A stretch of DNA of 64,000 nt from Xiphias gladius (GCF_016859285.1 NC_053409.1:22699476-22763475); one strand, 5' to 3'; shown: positions 24,201-37,612, numbered from the stretch's first letter. Numbers and translations are program-made. The notes: generated by a model from the letters alone, not told the origin.

Positions 24201-24640
24201 ATTGATTGCTTGCTTTCATTTTCCTCATTTGCATCAGGGTCATATAGAGAAGATAAATTAATGTCTAGTCTTTTGTCCACACTGTCATCCCTGCTCGCGG
24301 AGTATCTATTTCCAAGAAATGAACAGGAGAAAAGTCTTTTGTCTACACTTGACAAACTCATCACTGATAATCTGCTGTCAAACAAAGACCTACAGAAGAG
24401 TAAAAAGTCCTCACTCTTTCATACTGCTGTACATATATTGAAGTTTTTATGTTAATGAGATAATCTGATGGATAATTAAAAGGACAAATCAGTGTTTATG
24501 TATATTTTCGCTCATTCACAGAGGTATGCTTAATTTGCCAGCCATGTTTAAAGGCTTATTACAGGTTCCAATGTGGCTATCATGTTTTTTATTGTTTTTT
24601 GTTTTGTTTCCATTCATTTCACTATGGTAAGAACCTCAGC
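21300..24640. other. Gene-free stretch, largely unique AT-rich DNA with one repeat
   Basis: No exon or RNA gene recognised. The phrase ttacatatagcacctttt occurs in direct orientation near 23158 and 23570, about 415 bases apart, marking a dispersed element that also holds gctagccggttagcatgcta. Homopolymer T/A runs lie at about 23188 and 23583. The rest shows no repeat I recognise and could hold regulatory DNA. Confidence 0.35.
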
Positions 24641-25065
24641 TTATAGAGACTTAAAGGATAAGGCTGGTGACATTCAAGATATTTGTTACTGTCGTCAAAT
24701 CCCATAAAAAGCCCAAAACCAACAATGCATCGGTAAGTCCTCCCTACGTTGTCTGTGGCTATGACCCCTCAGCCTATGGGTTCCTACTAAACATTTCAGT
24801 CTTTAAATAAAGCTCACAAATGTATAGTTTTATTTTTAAAAATGCTCAGTAATTTTCTAAAACAGCTGTGGACTGTAGTTTTTAGGAAATGCTCCTCCAA
24901 TAGAAGAAAATTGTGCATTTGATGGGAACTTTTTTTCCAGCAGCAGGATAATATATGTCAAACTGAGTAAAAATAAATGACAGTGGCCATGTTCATCGCA
25001 ATATGGAACATATTCACCCAGTGCAACAGTGCGGCTCACTGACGTGTTTTTATTCGTTTTGTCTG
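24640..25065 (-). repeat. Dispersed repeat R3, copy 1
   Basis: On the minus strand it contains cactgttgcactgggtgaa, then atcctgctgctg. The same order occurs on the plus strand at 31600-31720, so the two are copies of one family in opposite orientation. Confidence 0.5.
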
Positions 25066-28010
25066 TTAATAAAAATGCAAAGAAATGTGGAATCGCAATA
25101 AGGCCAACATAAAGTGATACCCAAAATTATCAACACTCAAAAGTATGATAGTTATGATGTGAAATGTAAATGATTGGCATCTAAGATCACAGCTTCTGTT
25201 CTGTTACTTTTGGTTTGCATGTTTTTCCAAAGTTTTTCCTTTGCGCTTATCAATTTTTTTATGACTTTGGTCATTTTGGTAAATGGGGGAAATGTTTCAG
25301 GGGTGGGGATTTTTGAATTCTAATTTTGGGGTGTAGTGGGTTTGCTGGTTTTTATTAACTGGAAAATCCAATATAAATATTCATATAAGCAGAACTTGTA
25401 GTTTATCAAATTTTGAAAACCACATTTAAGCATCCCTTCAATATAAATTACTCACTGTCTGTGTTATAGTTCCATTACAAAACAGACTTGTCCCTCAAAA
25501 TCTTTACTGTGTGGGTCTGCAGCCCATCAACAACTCTCATCAACTGTTCATAATGTCTAGAGGAATATCAGATAATGAAAAGGATTAATAATCAGCTCCC
25601 ACTGAAATGTGTCCAATGAAACATTTCTTTAAAAAAAAAAAAAAAAAAAAAAGATCAAACCCACAGTCAGTTTGGTCTATTAGATAACTTTTATAATAGC
25701 TGGTACGGCTGATAGAGGTCAGCCGGCAGTAATAATGCCAGAAGATCAGAAGAAGGAAAAAATATAGAATATCACAAGAATTATCCTTTTAAATTTATAG
25801 ATTTTTGCCTGAAAAGAGAGGGGGAACAAAAAGCATTTAAACCACAACACTAAAGAATGTTTTAAACAGTGGTCAGCAGTAATATAAAGATTACAATAGT
25901 TGACATTAATGGGATAACATTAAAAAAAAATCAAACAAAACAAAAAAAACATTTCTACAGTCCTCTCCACACCCATGTTTTGATGTTTCTGCACATACAG
26001 TATGTTCAATAAAACCCTTGGACTGCATCCATAATGTGCATCCCTGTGTATATTTTCATATGAATAAATTATTCAAGTGTGCAGGTTTTCATGTGTATAT
26101 GTGAGCATGTATGTTCACACTGGCAGGCGCGCGTGCACAGTCTGCAGAGCGACAAGAGGATAATGGCATTGACTCCCTTTGTTGTCTTCCCTGATAAATG
26201 GCAGTTTAAAGGTTGAATCTCCGCATCTCTTTCATCTCCTTTAGACGTGCACAGGCACAAATTCTGAGTGTTGTCACTTTATTTTGGTCTTTGTCACTCT
26301 GATCGATAGAGAAATGGCCTGTATGGGAGCACAGTGTCATTAACATGATTAGAGGCTTGTAAACAAAAAAGGCCTTTGGGTTTTCAAGGCACCACTGCAC
26401 ACAACGTGATGTAAGGCTGGGCATGCCTCAACTTGCGTTTCTTTCAAGTATTTATGTGACTCAATGGGGGGACAAATATGTGGCCTGTGTGCGTTGTAAA
26501 CATTAAAACCTCCAGTCAGGTTGTATTTCATCGTACTATCGACCCGCATATCTGGAGGTAACATGTTCAAGGGCATGAAAAATGTGATGGCCTGTAAATC
26601 CTCTCATTGTTGCCTCAAGGAGTTTGACTTCCAATAATTGACGCCCATTTCCATACATCACCAGTCCTTGTTCCTGCAGCACTCTTAATGCTAAATCTCA
26701 CATGGGCCTCTTTCACACATTGTCCAGTGCCTCTCTTCCGTTTTGCGTTATTCATTTTTCAAAAACCGTAGATTAACCTCTACAACACTGAACAAAATAA
26801 TGTCGCCATTAATCTGCGGGTTATTCCCTGGACAGTGATTTATAACAGGAGACACTTGTAATAAAACTTTGCCCTCCAGGCTTCACCAAACTGTGTGCTT
26901 CCTGTACAAATGAAACCTGCTTCCTTTAATACAGATAATGCTGAGTGTTGTGTCAGCTCGGTTAAAGTCTTCTATTAAAAAGGACTGGTGTTTATGAATG
27001 GATAAGGAACAATGATTCACTGCAAATTTTTGTCACTCATTCCCGAAAGGAATAAATCAAGTCAAATTAATCTTCATTACTTAACCAGTTTGCACCACGC
27101 CAAGCTCTATTGTTTAAACACCTTGTGTATGAGTGAGACAAGGTAAACAAGGCGGTCTGCTGTGTAATGTTTACCAACCATTTAAGAAGCACTGAGGAGG
27201 CTGTTTATCTCTCTTCTGGTTATAGAGGCTGTGTAGCCATCAGGATGTCTGGGACAATTTAAGACTTCCTCCTGCTCGCCTGCTTGCCTTCCCTGTTTGA
27301 AAATGCTGCAGAGGATCCATCTATTCCTCCCGTTGTAATGAACCTCCCTGGGGGCCCGGGCGCACCATGTGAAGACGCCTTAGTACCAGAGCGATTCATT
27401 ACCTTGGAAATGTGAGCTTTTGTTCCGTTTTCAGCAGAGCCCCATTAATCTTGGGCTGCCTCCTGGCATGCAGGCCAGGTACTGCTTAGGTAATTACAGT
27501 TAATCATCATTCAGACGTGCACATGGACTGTGGGCTCCTCAGTGGTTTCTGTGCAGGGGCAAATCTACCCCAGTCCACCGTTGTCCCCCCCCCCAACTGT
27601 AGCTCTGCATCCCAGTTGCACCATAAAGAGACCTCATTTCTTTCTTTTTTTCCCCTCTTTCGTCTTGGTAACCAAACCGCAAAAGTTTTGGTAATTGTAT
27701 CCAGTAAGATTTGGCTCCAATTATGCAGCCGCCTCACCTGCAAAAACAAATAAACATCCCAGCTCCGCCTCCCTGGCCCCAGCCAAACATTTACACTATC
27801 CAGCTGTCAGTGTTGCACCGTTACAGGAGCCTACTGTTCACCAGCCGATTATGATTGTGATTAATGGACAGACTGTAAGGAGGATGATTTTCAGGAGCAA
27901 CAAGCAGAAAGAGGCCATCTGTATCTTCCTGCGGCAGAGGAACACGGAGAGATGGATAACTTCATCATCCAGGGTTCCTACTGTCTATGAAAACATGGAG
28001 AGCTAAATAT
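25066..28010. other. Gene-free stretch, apparently unique
   Basis: No coding exon found. There is an A-run near 25631-25651 and simple A/C tracts near 25920. From 26050 to 27950 the sequence looks non-repetitive, with balanced base composition and many homeodomain-like TAAT cores. That makes it a reasonable place to look for conserved non-coding elements, but nothing in it can be named. Confidence 0.3.
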
Positions 28011-28014
28011 ATAT

Positions 28015-28770
28015 TTAGAGCTGACACAATAAGTATATTTGATCAGCAAAGATTTAACTGGCAACAATTTTAATATTTGATTAACTGTTCAAATCATTTT
28101 TAGATACACTAGCGGTGTGGCTCTAGGAGTAGCAATGGTGGGCTGTTGGTCAGTCCACCACTTTAGTCCAAATTGAAATATCTCAACTACCATTGGACGG
28201 ATTACCATGAAATTCTGTACAAACATTCATGGTCCTCGAGGATGAATCCCACTGACTTTGGTGATCCCCTGAGTTTTCCTTTAGCGCCACCGTGAGGTTG
28301 GTATTTATGGTTTTAAGTGAAATGTCTGAACAGTTATGCCAGGAAATTTGGTTCACACATTCACCAAACTAACGACATTCCCATCAGCCTCAGCTGTACT
28401 ATGTGTTGAGTGCTTATTAGCAAATGCTTGCTGACACACTAAACTTACATGATGAACATGGTAAACATTACACCAGATAAACATCAGCATTCTCACACAG
28501 TCACTGTGAGCATGTTAGCATGCTAATGCTGTGAGTGTGGCTGTAGGCTCTTAGTCTTATTTTAAGTAATGATGCCCAAAATTAACTGGTTCCAGCTTCT
28601 CAAATGTGAATATTGGCTTATCTAAGTCTTAATATATTTAGGTTTTCAACTGTTACTTGGACAAAAACAAGCAGTTTAAAGATGTCAATTGGAAAATTCC
28701 AATGGTTTTCACTATTTTCAGACGTTTTATGGACCAAAGCATTTAAATGAATGAAAACAATTGTTAATTG
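28015..28770 (+). repeat. R1 copy split by a later R2 insertion
   Basis: The left part of R1 (28015-28090) and its right part (28563-28770: ttccagcttctcaaatgtga ... ttttatggaccaaa) are separated by about 460 bases of another family, R2. A short ttta-type sequence is repeated at both junctions. Confidence 0.6.
28105..28556 (-). repeat. Dispersed repeat R2, nested copy
   Basis: Contains gtccaccactttagtccaaa, ttcatggtcctcgaggatga and gcatgttagcatgctaatg. These are the reverse complement of motifs in the copy at 36070-36770. Confidence 0.65.
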
Positions 28771-30167
28771 CACCTACTTTTATACTCAAATGTCAGTAAA
28801 GCAATGGAGGACAATAGAAGCTCAGCTGGATGTAGTTGAAAGTGTAATAATAACCCAAATTGCATTATTATATAATTCCATGGGAGTGAAAAGACCGTTT
28901 CCATTCTGAAAATAATAAAGCACGACCTTAAGTTTCTTTCAATATCTACAACATTCAGTCAGTAAAGCTTATGATTTTTTATGTTATGATTTGCAAAAAA
29001 AAGGCATAAAGAAAAGATTTACTCAGTACATACTGTGTTACGCTTCATCACCGTACATGTTTTGCTTTTTGGTGTACCCATTTTACTTTGCTTAAACTAC
29101 CTCACCTACTTCTGCTAAAGTTAGTGATTACCCGTGTTTCCCAAAATCCCTTTTGGTAGGTTATACTCCACGTACATGTGGGATGTACTGATAATATACT
29201 AAGAGAAAGAGAAACAGGGAGAAATTCATTTTAGAAGAGGTATAGAAACCAAGGTAACGTAAGCATGAAAGGAAGAAATGTACCAGAATTTTTTTTTAAG
29301 GGTCACAATGGTCTCATTACAGTTAAATGTTGATGCAAATGTGGGCAGAGGCCTTTCTGTTTTGACTAACTAAATGACAGATATTTATTGCTGGTAAATG
29401 AGAGATTTCTTAAGGACATATTTTTCCTTTTGAAACAAACCCTATCTTGAAAATTCAACCTGCTATATTGGTTTTCGTTCCTGCAATGAGTCACCTTTGT
29501 AAGAGTAGGTGTCACTTTTTAGAAGCGTTTTTTTTTTACAACAAAACCCTTCAGCTGTGTAGTTCCCCAAAAGAACATTGAGTCAGTCATCCATTCAGCA
29601 GATTAAAAAAACACCAGCATCTAGGGAAACTGTGAAGACTCTTGATCAGCCTGCTGTTCCACATTCCTCTCAAGACCAGCCACAAGCTCTTGGGGTATTG
29701 ATTAACATTTTAGATATGTGCAAAGAAGAGAATCAATGTGTGCTGTTCTATTAGCAAAACATGCCCTTAGCGGTTTGTTGTTTGTAATTTGAATGAAGAT
29801 AAACCAAGCGCTTAAAGGCCGTAGCAGCAAATGAGATAGTTTTAGTCTGGTTGACCTCCTTCAAGGAGAACAAAAGCCAAATCAAACAAGACCATACTGT
29901 TGTTTGCTTTGCTTTGATTAAAAAAAAACAAAAAAACCCTGAGATCGTAGTAATAGCAAAGTACGCTGAAGACATCTGGGTCTCGTCTGTAGGAAATGAG
30001 AATTGAGTGAGGGCAGCAGCCTGTTATCTGATGTCAGAGGAGGGGGGAAAGCTTTTCTCAGGGTTGCTTACACCTGTTGGGTTGTGTACCGTATACAAAG
30101 TAGGAAGAAGCTAGAAGATGTACTGACAGTGCCGTCATCCAGTGTTGCAGACACACGTGGGCTGCGG

Positions 30168-30301
30168 CTGTTGCTCAGGAGGAAGAGCAGGTCGTCCCAC
30201 TAACCGGAAGGTTAGTGGTTCGATCCCCGGCTCCTCCAGTCCGCATGTCAAAGTTTCCTTGGGCAAGATACTGAACCCCAAATGGCCCCCACATTGATGT
30301 A

Positions 30302-30352
<51 letters not shown>

Positions 30353-30465
30353 TGTCTTAAAAGTGCTGTGTGAATGGGTGAATGTTGCAGTGGTGTAAAA
30401 TGCTTTGAGTGGTCAATAAGACTAGTAAAGCGCCATATAAGTGCAGTCCATTTACATGTATGCAC
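30168..30465 (+). mobile_element. tRNA-derived SINE-like element with internal GT microsatellite
   Basis: An A-box-like ttgctcaggagg and a good B box ggttcgatccc (30217-30227) mark an RNA polymerase III promoter. The body (ggctcctccagtccgcatgt, ttgggcaagatactgaacc) and tail (agcgccatataagtgcagt) are those of a SINE-like element abundant in teleosts. A GT run of about 45 bases lies within it at 30305-30349. Confidence 0.7.
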
Positions 30466-30784
30466 AAAAAAAAAATTAAAAATGGTACAGATTTGGTCTC
30501 TTTTCTCCACAAGGACTTGCTGGAAGCCAATGTGAAGCATTCATATTCCTGTGCATGTCACCCAACGGTATTGCTTGGACATCAATCTTTAGATAAAGTG
30601 ACACCTTCACTCATTTGGGTCAGTGAGATGAGTCTGTCGATCTTCTATATTTTAAATATTGTCCAAAAAATCAGCGTGCTGAATACAAAAACATCTTTTT
30701 TTTTGTTATTTCTGCCAAAGACTCACAACAACATTGAATGCTAGCTTTAAAATTTCTATTACATAAAACTAGAAAAAAGTACAA

Positions 30785-31360
30785 TGCTGCCTCTTTGTCA
30801 TGTACAGACACGTCAGTACCTCAATACATTCGCATCTGACGAAGAGCCAATCTGGGTCCAAAACATCGTACCTTTTCCTGATGTAAAGTACGACTCCACA
30901 GTCATGCCAAGTCATTCCACATGGGAAGGTGCATGAATTCTCCACTGGTGGAGTTTACAGCCGTGGAGTGCCAGCCATGCTATCTGCGGAGGGAGTTCAC
31001 CTCTGTTCTCATTGAAGCAGTCTACCTTCAAGGGCCGTACAGCGGCATCAGGGATCAACAAACAGCACAGTCTGGCAGATTTTTCATCATCGCCAGTGTC
31101 TACAGTCAGATTTAGAGACTATTTTGCCAAAATTCCACCAACATGTTAAGTTTGCTTCAAGAGGAGAAAACGCACTGGACCGTGTTTACATCCAAGTTGT
31201 TAATGCTAATGTAAGAGTGGTCACTCTTACCCTTAAGCGGTGTTTGTATGTCTGTTCTATGTCTGAGCTCAATGAGGAACGAAATTTCGTTTCCCTGTAT
31301 GTACGTCAAGGATGTGTGGAAACGACAGTAAACCTGAACCTGAACCTGAACTTGGACGAC
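30785..31360 (+). pseudogene. Fragment of a LINE non-LTR retrotransposon (endonuclease region plus 3' tail)
   Basis: Two separately framed pieces resemble the endonuclease part of a fish LINE ORF2: CYLRREFTSVLIEAVYL near 30980-31035 and PKFHQHVKFASRGENALDRV near 31127-31190. The frame breaks between them and the reverse transcriptase is missing. The end (gaggaacgaaatttcgttt, cctgaacctgaacctgaac) looks like a LINE 3' end. It is a dead, internally deleted copy. Confidence 0.6.
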
Positions 31361-31369
31361 ACTGACGAA

Positions 31370-31920
31370 CCGACTTGCCCTACAGCCATGCTGCTAGCAT
31401 TGCTAAGAACTAAAATTATAAAAGGAGCTTTCAACAGTATTCTAAGTCCTTGGAAGACACACATTCAAGTCAACAAACCCGATGTAAGGACAACAACTAA
31501 CAATGACTTGATCCTACTAACAGCTATTGTCTGGGTATCCAAAGCCTGGTATATCTTCTTCCTATGTGCCGTAGAGCTCCATTGTTGTCTGAAAACTATT
31601 ACAAGTCACACCGTTGCACTGGGTGACATGTTCCTTCATTATCATGAATACACACACTGTAGTTTATTTTGAGTCAATCCCACATAGACGGTCCTGCTGC
31701 TGTAAATACTCACTGGGGCACCAAATGTGTATTAATCTGGAGATGAAAATAATCCTCAACAAATACACTATTTACCTCCATTTTGAGTAGTGTTTGCTAA
31801 ATACTCCAGCGCCCAGCTGCTTTAGGAAACGATTTTAGCTTTTTAAAAATCTAACCGTGTATTTGTGACCTGTGTTATCTTCAGTAAGAACCAATGGTCT
31901 AAGGGAGAGGGAAGGGAAGG
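31370..31920 (+). repeat. Dispersed repeat R3, copy 2
   Basis: Shares caccgttgcactgggtga and the gtcctgctgctg order with 24640-25065 in the opposite orientation. The 182-residue frame that crosses the LINE end into this repeat is therefore not a gene. Confidence 0.45.
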
Positions 31921-32238
31921 CAGATAGTATGGAGAGACGAACTAACACATTGTTGTGTTTGGTCTTTTCATGGGGTTTGTACACAGCAGGAAAGATAAGG
32001 AATAATGCCAGCCTTGTCCTTGAAAGTTTTAGGGATACTGGATAATCTTCTCTTCAGGTATAATGTTACTTTGATTATGGTTAGTATGTAATGCAGAAAC
32101 GAACTCCAGATTCTTCCACTGATTTCAGAAGAACACCTTTCTCAATAAGGCCTCACTGATTGTTTGCTTTTACCTTTGTATTCTCATCACCCCTGACACC
32201 TTAAACCGCAAGACACCTGTCCCTTTGTGTGACACTTT

Positions 32239-32240
<2 letters not shown>

Positions 32241-32283
<43 letters not shown>

Positions 32284-32303
32284 GACAGTACACACACACA
32301 CAC
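32241..32303. repeat. CA microsatellite
   Basis: Alternating ac from 32241 to 32279, then a short break and another ca run to about 32303. Confidence 0.95.
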
Positions 32304-32309
32304 CCATTG

Positions 32310-35300
32310 AAAACCTCTGGGGTTTTCTGCCCAGTCATTTGGCACATTTTTGATGTTGAATCAAAAAAGACAAAATGAGAGAGCGAGGGGGGAGCGGGGA
32401 GGTAGAGGGAGCAATCTACGCTTTCCACTCCAGTGAAAGGCACTCTTTGTTGAGCACTCCTGTGTCAACCCCCACCACCACCCCTCCCTCCATATCCACC
32501 CTTCATCCCCCTCCCCTCGCCTCACCTCCCCTCCCCTCCTCTCCAAAGCCCGGGTGGATTTTTCATTAAATGCTATCAGAAATGTGACTGGTCCTATTCA
32601 TGGGCAGATGGAGGGCTGGCTGTGCGGCTGGAGACCAATACCTTCACTGGAGAATGACAGGAATCTGGGCTGTAGGTGAAGGTCCGGGTGGACAGACCAG
32701 GCAGACTTTAGAGGACCTGACAGAGGAAGAAGAAACGAAAAGAAAGCTGCAACCTTTATTTGCCTTTTATTTCCTCCTCACATTCTTATTTTCTTTGTGT
32801 GTAAGAGCCCCTTTTCCCATTCTAAATATGTCCAATGTATTCCTCTGGACCGATGTGTTCTTGCTCTGATTTTCTCCAGTTAGACCTCTTTTGTTAGCAG
32901 AGAAAAAAAAACAAGCTCATATCTGTTATGGGCAATGGCTGCTCAGTGTTTTCTCTCGCTGCTCTGTGGGTCCTCCAAATAAGACTTCCCTGTCCTCATT
33001 TTCAAAAAAAGCTACTTAAAGAGTTAAGAGCACTCTGCCTAAACAAAACAACATATTGTGCCACTGTTAAGTCAGACAAACAAGGTGACTAGATCCATTC
33101 GATGTTCATTTCCCTCTAAAGGGACAAGATGGACCTCTCATATTGTTAGAGACCGGTTGATTATGTCACAGGACAATGGGAGGCAGCGGGTTGGAAGAAA
33201 ACACAAACAATGATTTCCGCAACAGCAATTTAATCCTCTGGCGTTAAAACCTGACACAAAGTGGACAAAGGCGGGGAGGCTGGCACGAATAAACCCCCAA
33301 ATCTGAAGATTAAGGGGGAAAAAAAAAAAAAAAGAGGATCTTTTGGATAAAAAGACCCTTTATCTGCTTTTGAAGTTGGTGAGACCTGCCAGCCATCCTC
33401 AGCCTCTCTTTGTAACCGGCCCCCATGTCCCACAGCAAACCACCACCTCACTTTCATCTGCCCGTCATCTTATGGGGCAATTAATGCCATTCAGGTCTAC
33501 CCACTACACAGAAGGGGGGGGGGGGGTTGTGGGAAGGCTCATCTACTTGTTGAATCAGGGACTTGACAACAGTTTAGTGTAGCCTAATTTGGTGCATATA
33601 AGGCAAGTGACATTTCTTGATCTGATAAAATTCAGCGGCGCTTTCCTCTCCTGTTATTATTTATATTTGATTGGGCTTCTGTTTACAGGCAGGCAGTGTG
33701 GAAACCAGCCAGGCTGTTGCTTAATGAATATTTCACTGCCTTCACACAATAAGCCTCCCATGATAGTCCTGTGAATAGCGTCCCGCTCTGCAATTCTACC
33801 GTGCAGCATGCAATAACTCCAACTCATACTTGATAAAGCTGCATGTGAGGAGAAGCTCCAGGTTTTATCGTTGACCTTTTCACTCTCTGCTGTAGTTCCT
33901 TTTCTCAGGGGACTCCCACTGTTTCTCCTTTGCTGTTCTAATACAGTGGCCCTGGCCCCAGCGTCTGCGAGAGGCAGGGGAAATAAAGCCTCCATTTGCA
34001 TTACGTAATTTCATGCATTATTCAGAGCTTCAGAGAAGCATTTCACCTAGACAACTCCTCAGAGGGCAGTGAGGAGATAACTGTTAGTGACAGGACTGGC
34101 TCATGAAATGCAGAGTGACTTAACCACCCAATCTTCAGATATTACCCCAGCCTGAATTGGAAATAGAAACCGGCAAACTCACACAGATGCGCTCTTACAA
34201 AAGTACACACTCACTGTTATTTTCACTTTTCTTTTTTTATCTCTGAGGGCGAACAAGAGATATCAGATGCACATTTTTATGGTATATCTGTTTTATGATC
34301 CTCTTGATATTTCAAAGGATTTCAAAGACCATGGAAAACTACAGCACAGATGAATAGTGCTACATGGGTAGGAGTTGATCTGCCTTTTTCTTCCTCACAC
34401 ACCAAACCACAAAAGAGGCAAAGATTTTGAATTCAGATACTGTTAGATAATGATGTTCTATTTCTGCTTGAGCTTGCTTTTTTCAACGCAGCTCTTCTGC
34501 AGCCTGCTATGTTGTAGTCTTTTCAACGTAGGGAACGTATAAAGATTTTATTGTCATAATCAGTCTTTTTTTTTTTTTTTTAATAGGCTGCATTAGTTTG
34601 GAAGCAGAATTCACAGCAGCAGCGAGACCATCACAAGACAAAGACAGCACAGACAGGCCAATTAGTGCAATCAAACAGCCACTGTAGCACATAAGCTGCA
34701 TAGCAAGGCTGCTCACAGCAACTGGACATTGTTTCTTTATTGTCCGAAGCCCACAACAGAACAGAGCCTGAAAGAACCCACAGCTCCAATGGTGGTGCAG
34801 TTGTTATCGTAGCTAGGGAACACTGCAACACAAGACTACGGAGAAATAAAGCTTTCTCCTTCTAATCATAGACAATAGAGTGTATTTCATTAAGCCAGAT
34901 AATGGTGTGTGCATTTCATTACCATAGATAACTAGGAATATTTAGATGAGGGATGAGGTGCTCATAAAGCGCCAGTTGGTAGCCATGGTAACCTGGATCT
35001 TGGCAAACAAAAGAGTCGGGGAGAAATGTTTGCTAGGGGATGGAAAGAAAAGGAGAACCAGAGAAAAGAGAGAAGGAAGCAGACTGAGAGCAACTGCAGA
35101 GCTAAACACGGTCCCAGGCCAAAGCAACCAGGCCGAACACTTCCATTTTGCCTTTCTCTCTGCATCCAAAAAGAGACTCAGGTGACCACTGTGATCCTCC
35201 TTTGTTCTCAAAAGTTAAATATGCTTTTCTCTGTAGGATACCAAGGATAATCACATGCTAATGTAACAGTGGGCCAAATAATAAACTTAACCACCCAAAT

Positions 35301-36060
35301 GTGGAAATCAGTGTGCAGTAAGAAAACCTATCCATCCATCTTGCTCCGCTCCTGTGAATATTACAACCCCCACATGCCCCGCTTGTGGTGACAGTCAAAC
35401 CTGGCTTTATGTCGTGTGAATTTCAAATGAAGATGCTTTCTGACAAATAAGAAGGGCCTCGGAGCCTAAATCACCCCAAACTGGGACCTTGACCTTGGGA
35501 GATGGTTCTCATTCATCCTGTTTCAGAGCTGTCAGATTGAGGACAAAAACCAGGACAGGTTATATTACTGTGGATGACACTAAGGCAATGGAAATCCATT
35601 TCATTTTGGCAGCATGCAACATTAAGCTCCGCTCCTCTGTTATGAGTCTATCATTACTAATGTAAAAACATAATTTGGGGCTGCAAAATGAAGGGTAAGA
35701 GTGAATGACAACTCAATACAACTGGTTTGGTATTTGCAAAATGTATCATTGATTACAGTTGCTCACATTTTTCATCATAAATTGGCCAGTCAAGCTTCCT
35801 TACACTGTAATTACAAGTCAAGTCACAACTGTGTCATTTAATTTAACAGATTAAAACACATATTTTACACTATCTTGACATACTACCCAAGTGATTGAAT
35901 ACTTTTCTACTAATGACAACCGAAAAGACTTGGAGAAAAAAATACTACTGTTTCCTTTAATTTTCCATTTTTAATTAATTGCACTTCTTTTTTCAGTTTA
36001 TTTGTTTATTCTTTCTTTTTAAATGCTCCTTTTTTACTAATTGTTTTAATGCCAAACAAA
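32310..36060. other. Gene-free stretch, mostly unique sequence
   Basis: No exon recognised. It holds a pyrimidine-rich tract near 32460-32545, an A run near 33320, a G run near 33513 and a T run near 34566. Possible regulatory motif clusters occur at 33994-34018 and 35483-35498. Most of it does not resemble the repeats seen elsewhere. Confidence 0.3.
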
Positions 36061-36069
36061 AACAGTTAA

Positions 36070-36770
36070 GAGTATGCTAGTGGCTCTGTGATGTAGTAGT
36101 AGTAGCAAGACTAACGCTAACATGAAGTTCTCACAATGACAGTGCTAACATGTTAATGTTTCCCAGGTATAATGTTTGCCATGTTCACTATCTTAGTTTA
36201 GCATGTTAACATGCTAATTAACACTAAACACAAAGTAAAAGTTGATGAGAATCATGTCATTATTTAATAATGTCATGTCATTAATTAAATTTCTGATCTG
36301 ATAGTTATGACGTTAAGTTAAAGGATTTCCAAAGTTATAACAATTAATCCTGAGGGAACATGAAAGCGTGTACCGCACTTTACAGCAATACATCCTGTAA
36401 TTCTCGAAACATTTATATCTAAATGTTCAACCTTGTGGCGGTGCTGATGGAAAAGTCAGGGGATCACCAAAGTCCTTAGGATTCATCCTCTGGGAACCAT
36501 GAATGTCTGTCCAAATTTTGGGCAAATCCATCTAGCACACGAGATATTTTTTTAGTATAACTCAAAACTTTGACCTGTTGGTGGTGCTACAGGAAACGTC
36601 AGGGGATCATCAGGATTCATTAGAATTCATCGTCTCATGGATATCTGTACCAAAATTTCTTGGCAATCCAGCCAATAGTTCTTGAGATATTTCCATCTGG
36701 ACCAAAGCAGTGGACTGAAATGCAGACCGCCTGACCTACATTGCCATCCATAGAACTATCTTGCTAGCAT
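36070..36770 (+). repeat. Dispersed repeat R2, longest copy
   Basis: Holds two successive versions of gtcaggggatca followed by ggattcat and gaccaaagcagtggactg, preceded by a gctaacatgttaatg / catgttaacatgctaa block. It is the same family as 28105-28556 and 39150-39295. The doubled centre suggests internal duplication. Confidence 0.65.
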
Positions 36771-37612
36771 GGCTAAAAACCCTACAACAGATGACACACA
36801 AAACAGAAAATAACTACATATGACCTGCAAATGGAGTTCAGCCATTAGCTGAAAGCAGATAGGACTCCATATGGACAACTGTGTTCTTGTTACCCCCATT
36901 ACTCCACTTTAACAGGAATGTAGCACTGCTGTTAGACTTTTGATCTAAAAAAAAAAAAAAAAAAATCAGCTTTTTTGTTCTTACTAACACACTGCTTGAC
37001 ATTCACCAGTGCCATTCCATATTTGGGAATCTCAAATTCTCAAGACTGCAACCTTGATATGAAAAGCTCCAGGAGCAAATTCATTTTTTAGAGTTTTGTT
37101 TATTAACATTTTAGGACTGGATTTAAAAAAAAAGGGGGGCTGGCATTCTGACTATGTGTTGAAGTATTGGCACTGTGAAAAGAAAAAACAGAATAAGGAA
37201 ATAAGGAATAAGGGTTGGACTGACTATGAGTTTGCAGATATTGTATTTTGATATTTATTGGATATCAAATATCATCCAGTGGTAGTCCACAGCTAAAAAG
37301 ATGCAGGTTGCCTCACAGAAAACATTCTGGGGAAAGCAGCGCTCACACCCAAAAACAACAGTAAACATGGGCATGTCTCAGAACAAAAACATATCAGTTT
37401 TGGCCTTCAAAGACCTTGTTGGAAAAATGACCTTTACTACTATGTAGCTGGTTGCACGTCCAGCCTTCCCCTATCGCAAGAAACCTGAGAAGACACCGTA
37501 TTCCAGGTACAAGAATTCAGTTTTTTGTTATCTAAACATGGTCCCCCACATAGAACCTGATTTTTCCAGTTTGAACAGAAATGAAAACATCTGACAAACC
37601 ACATAGGTGAAA

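Noticed and set aside
30211-30232. Possible tRNA gene (good B box)
   Set aside because: No complete cloverleaf; the flanks match a SINE body and tail, so it is a retroelement promoter.
31124-31672. 182-residue plus-strand frame
   Set aside because: It starts in LINE endonuclease remnant, crosses the LINE tail and ends in repeat R3; no single protein.
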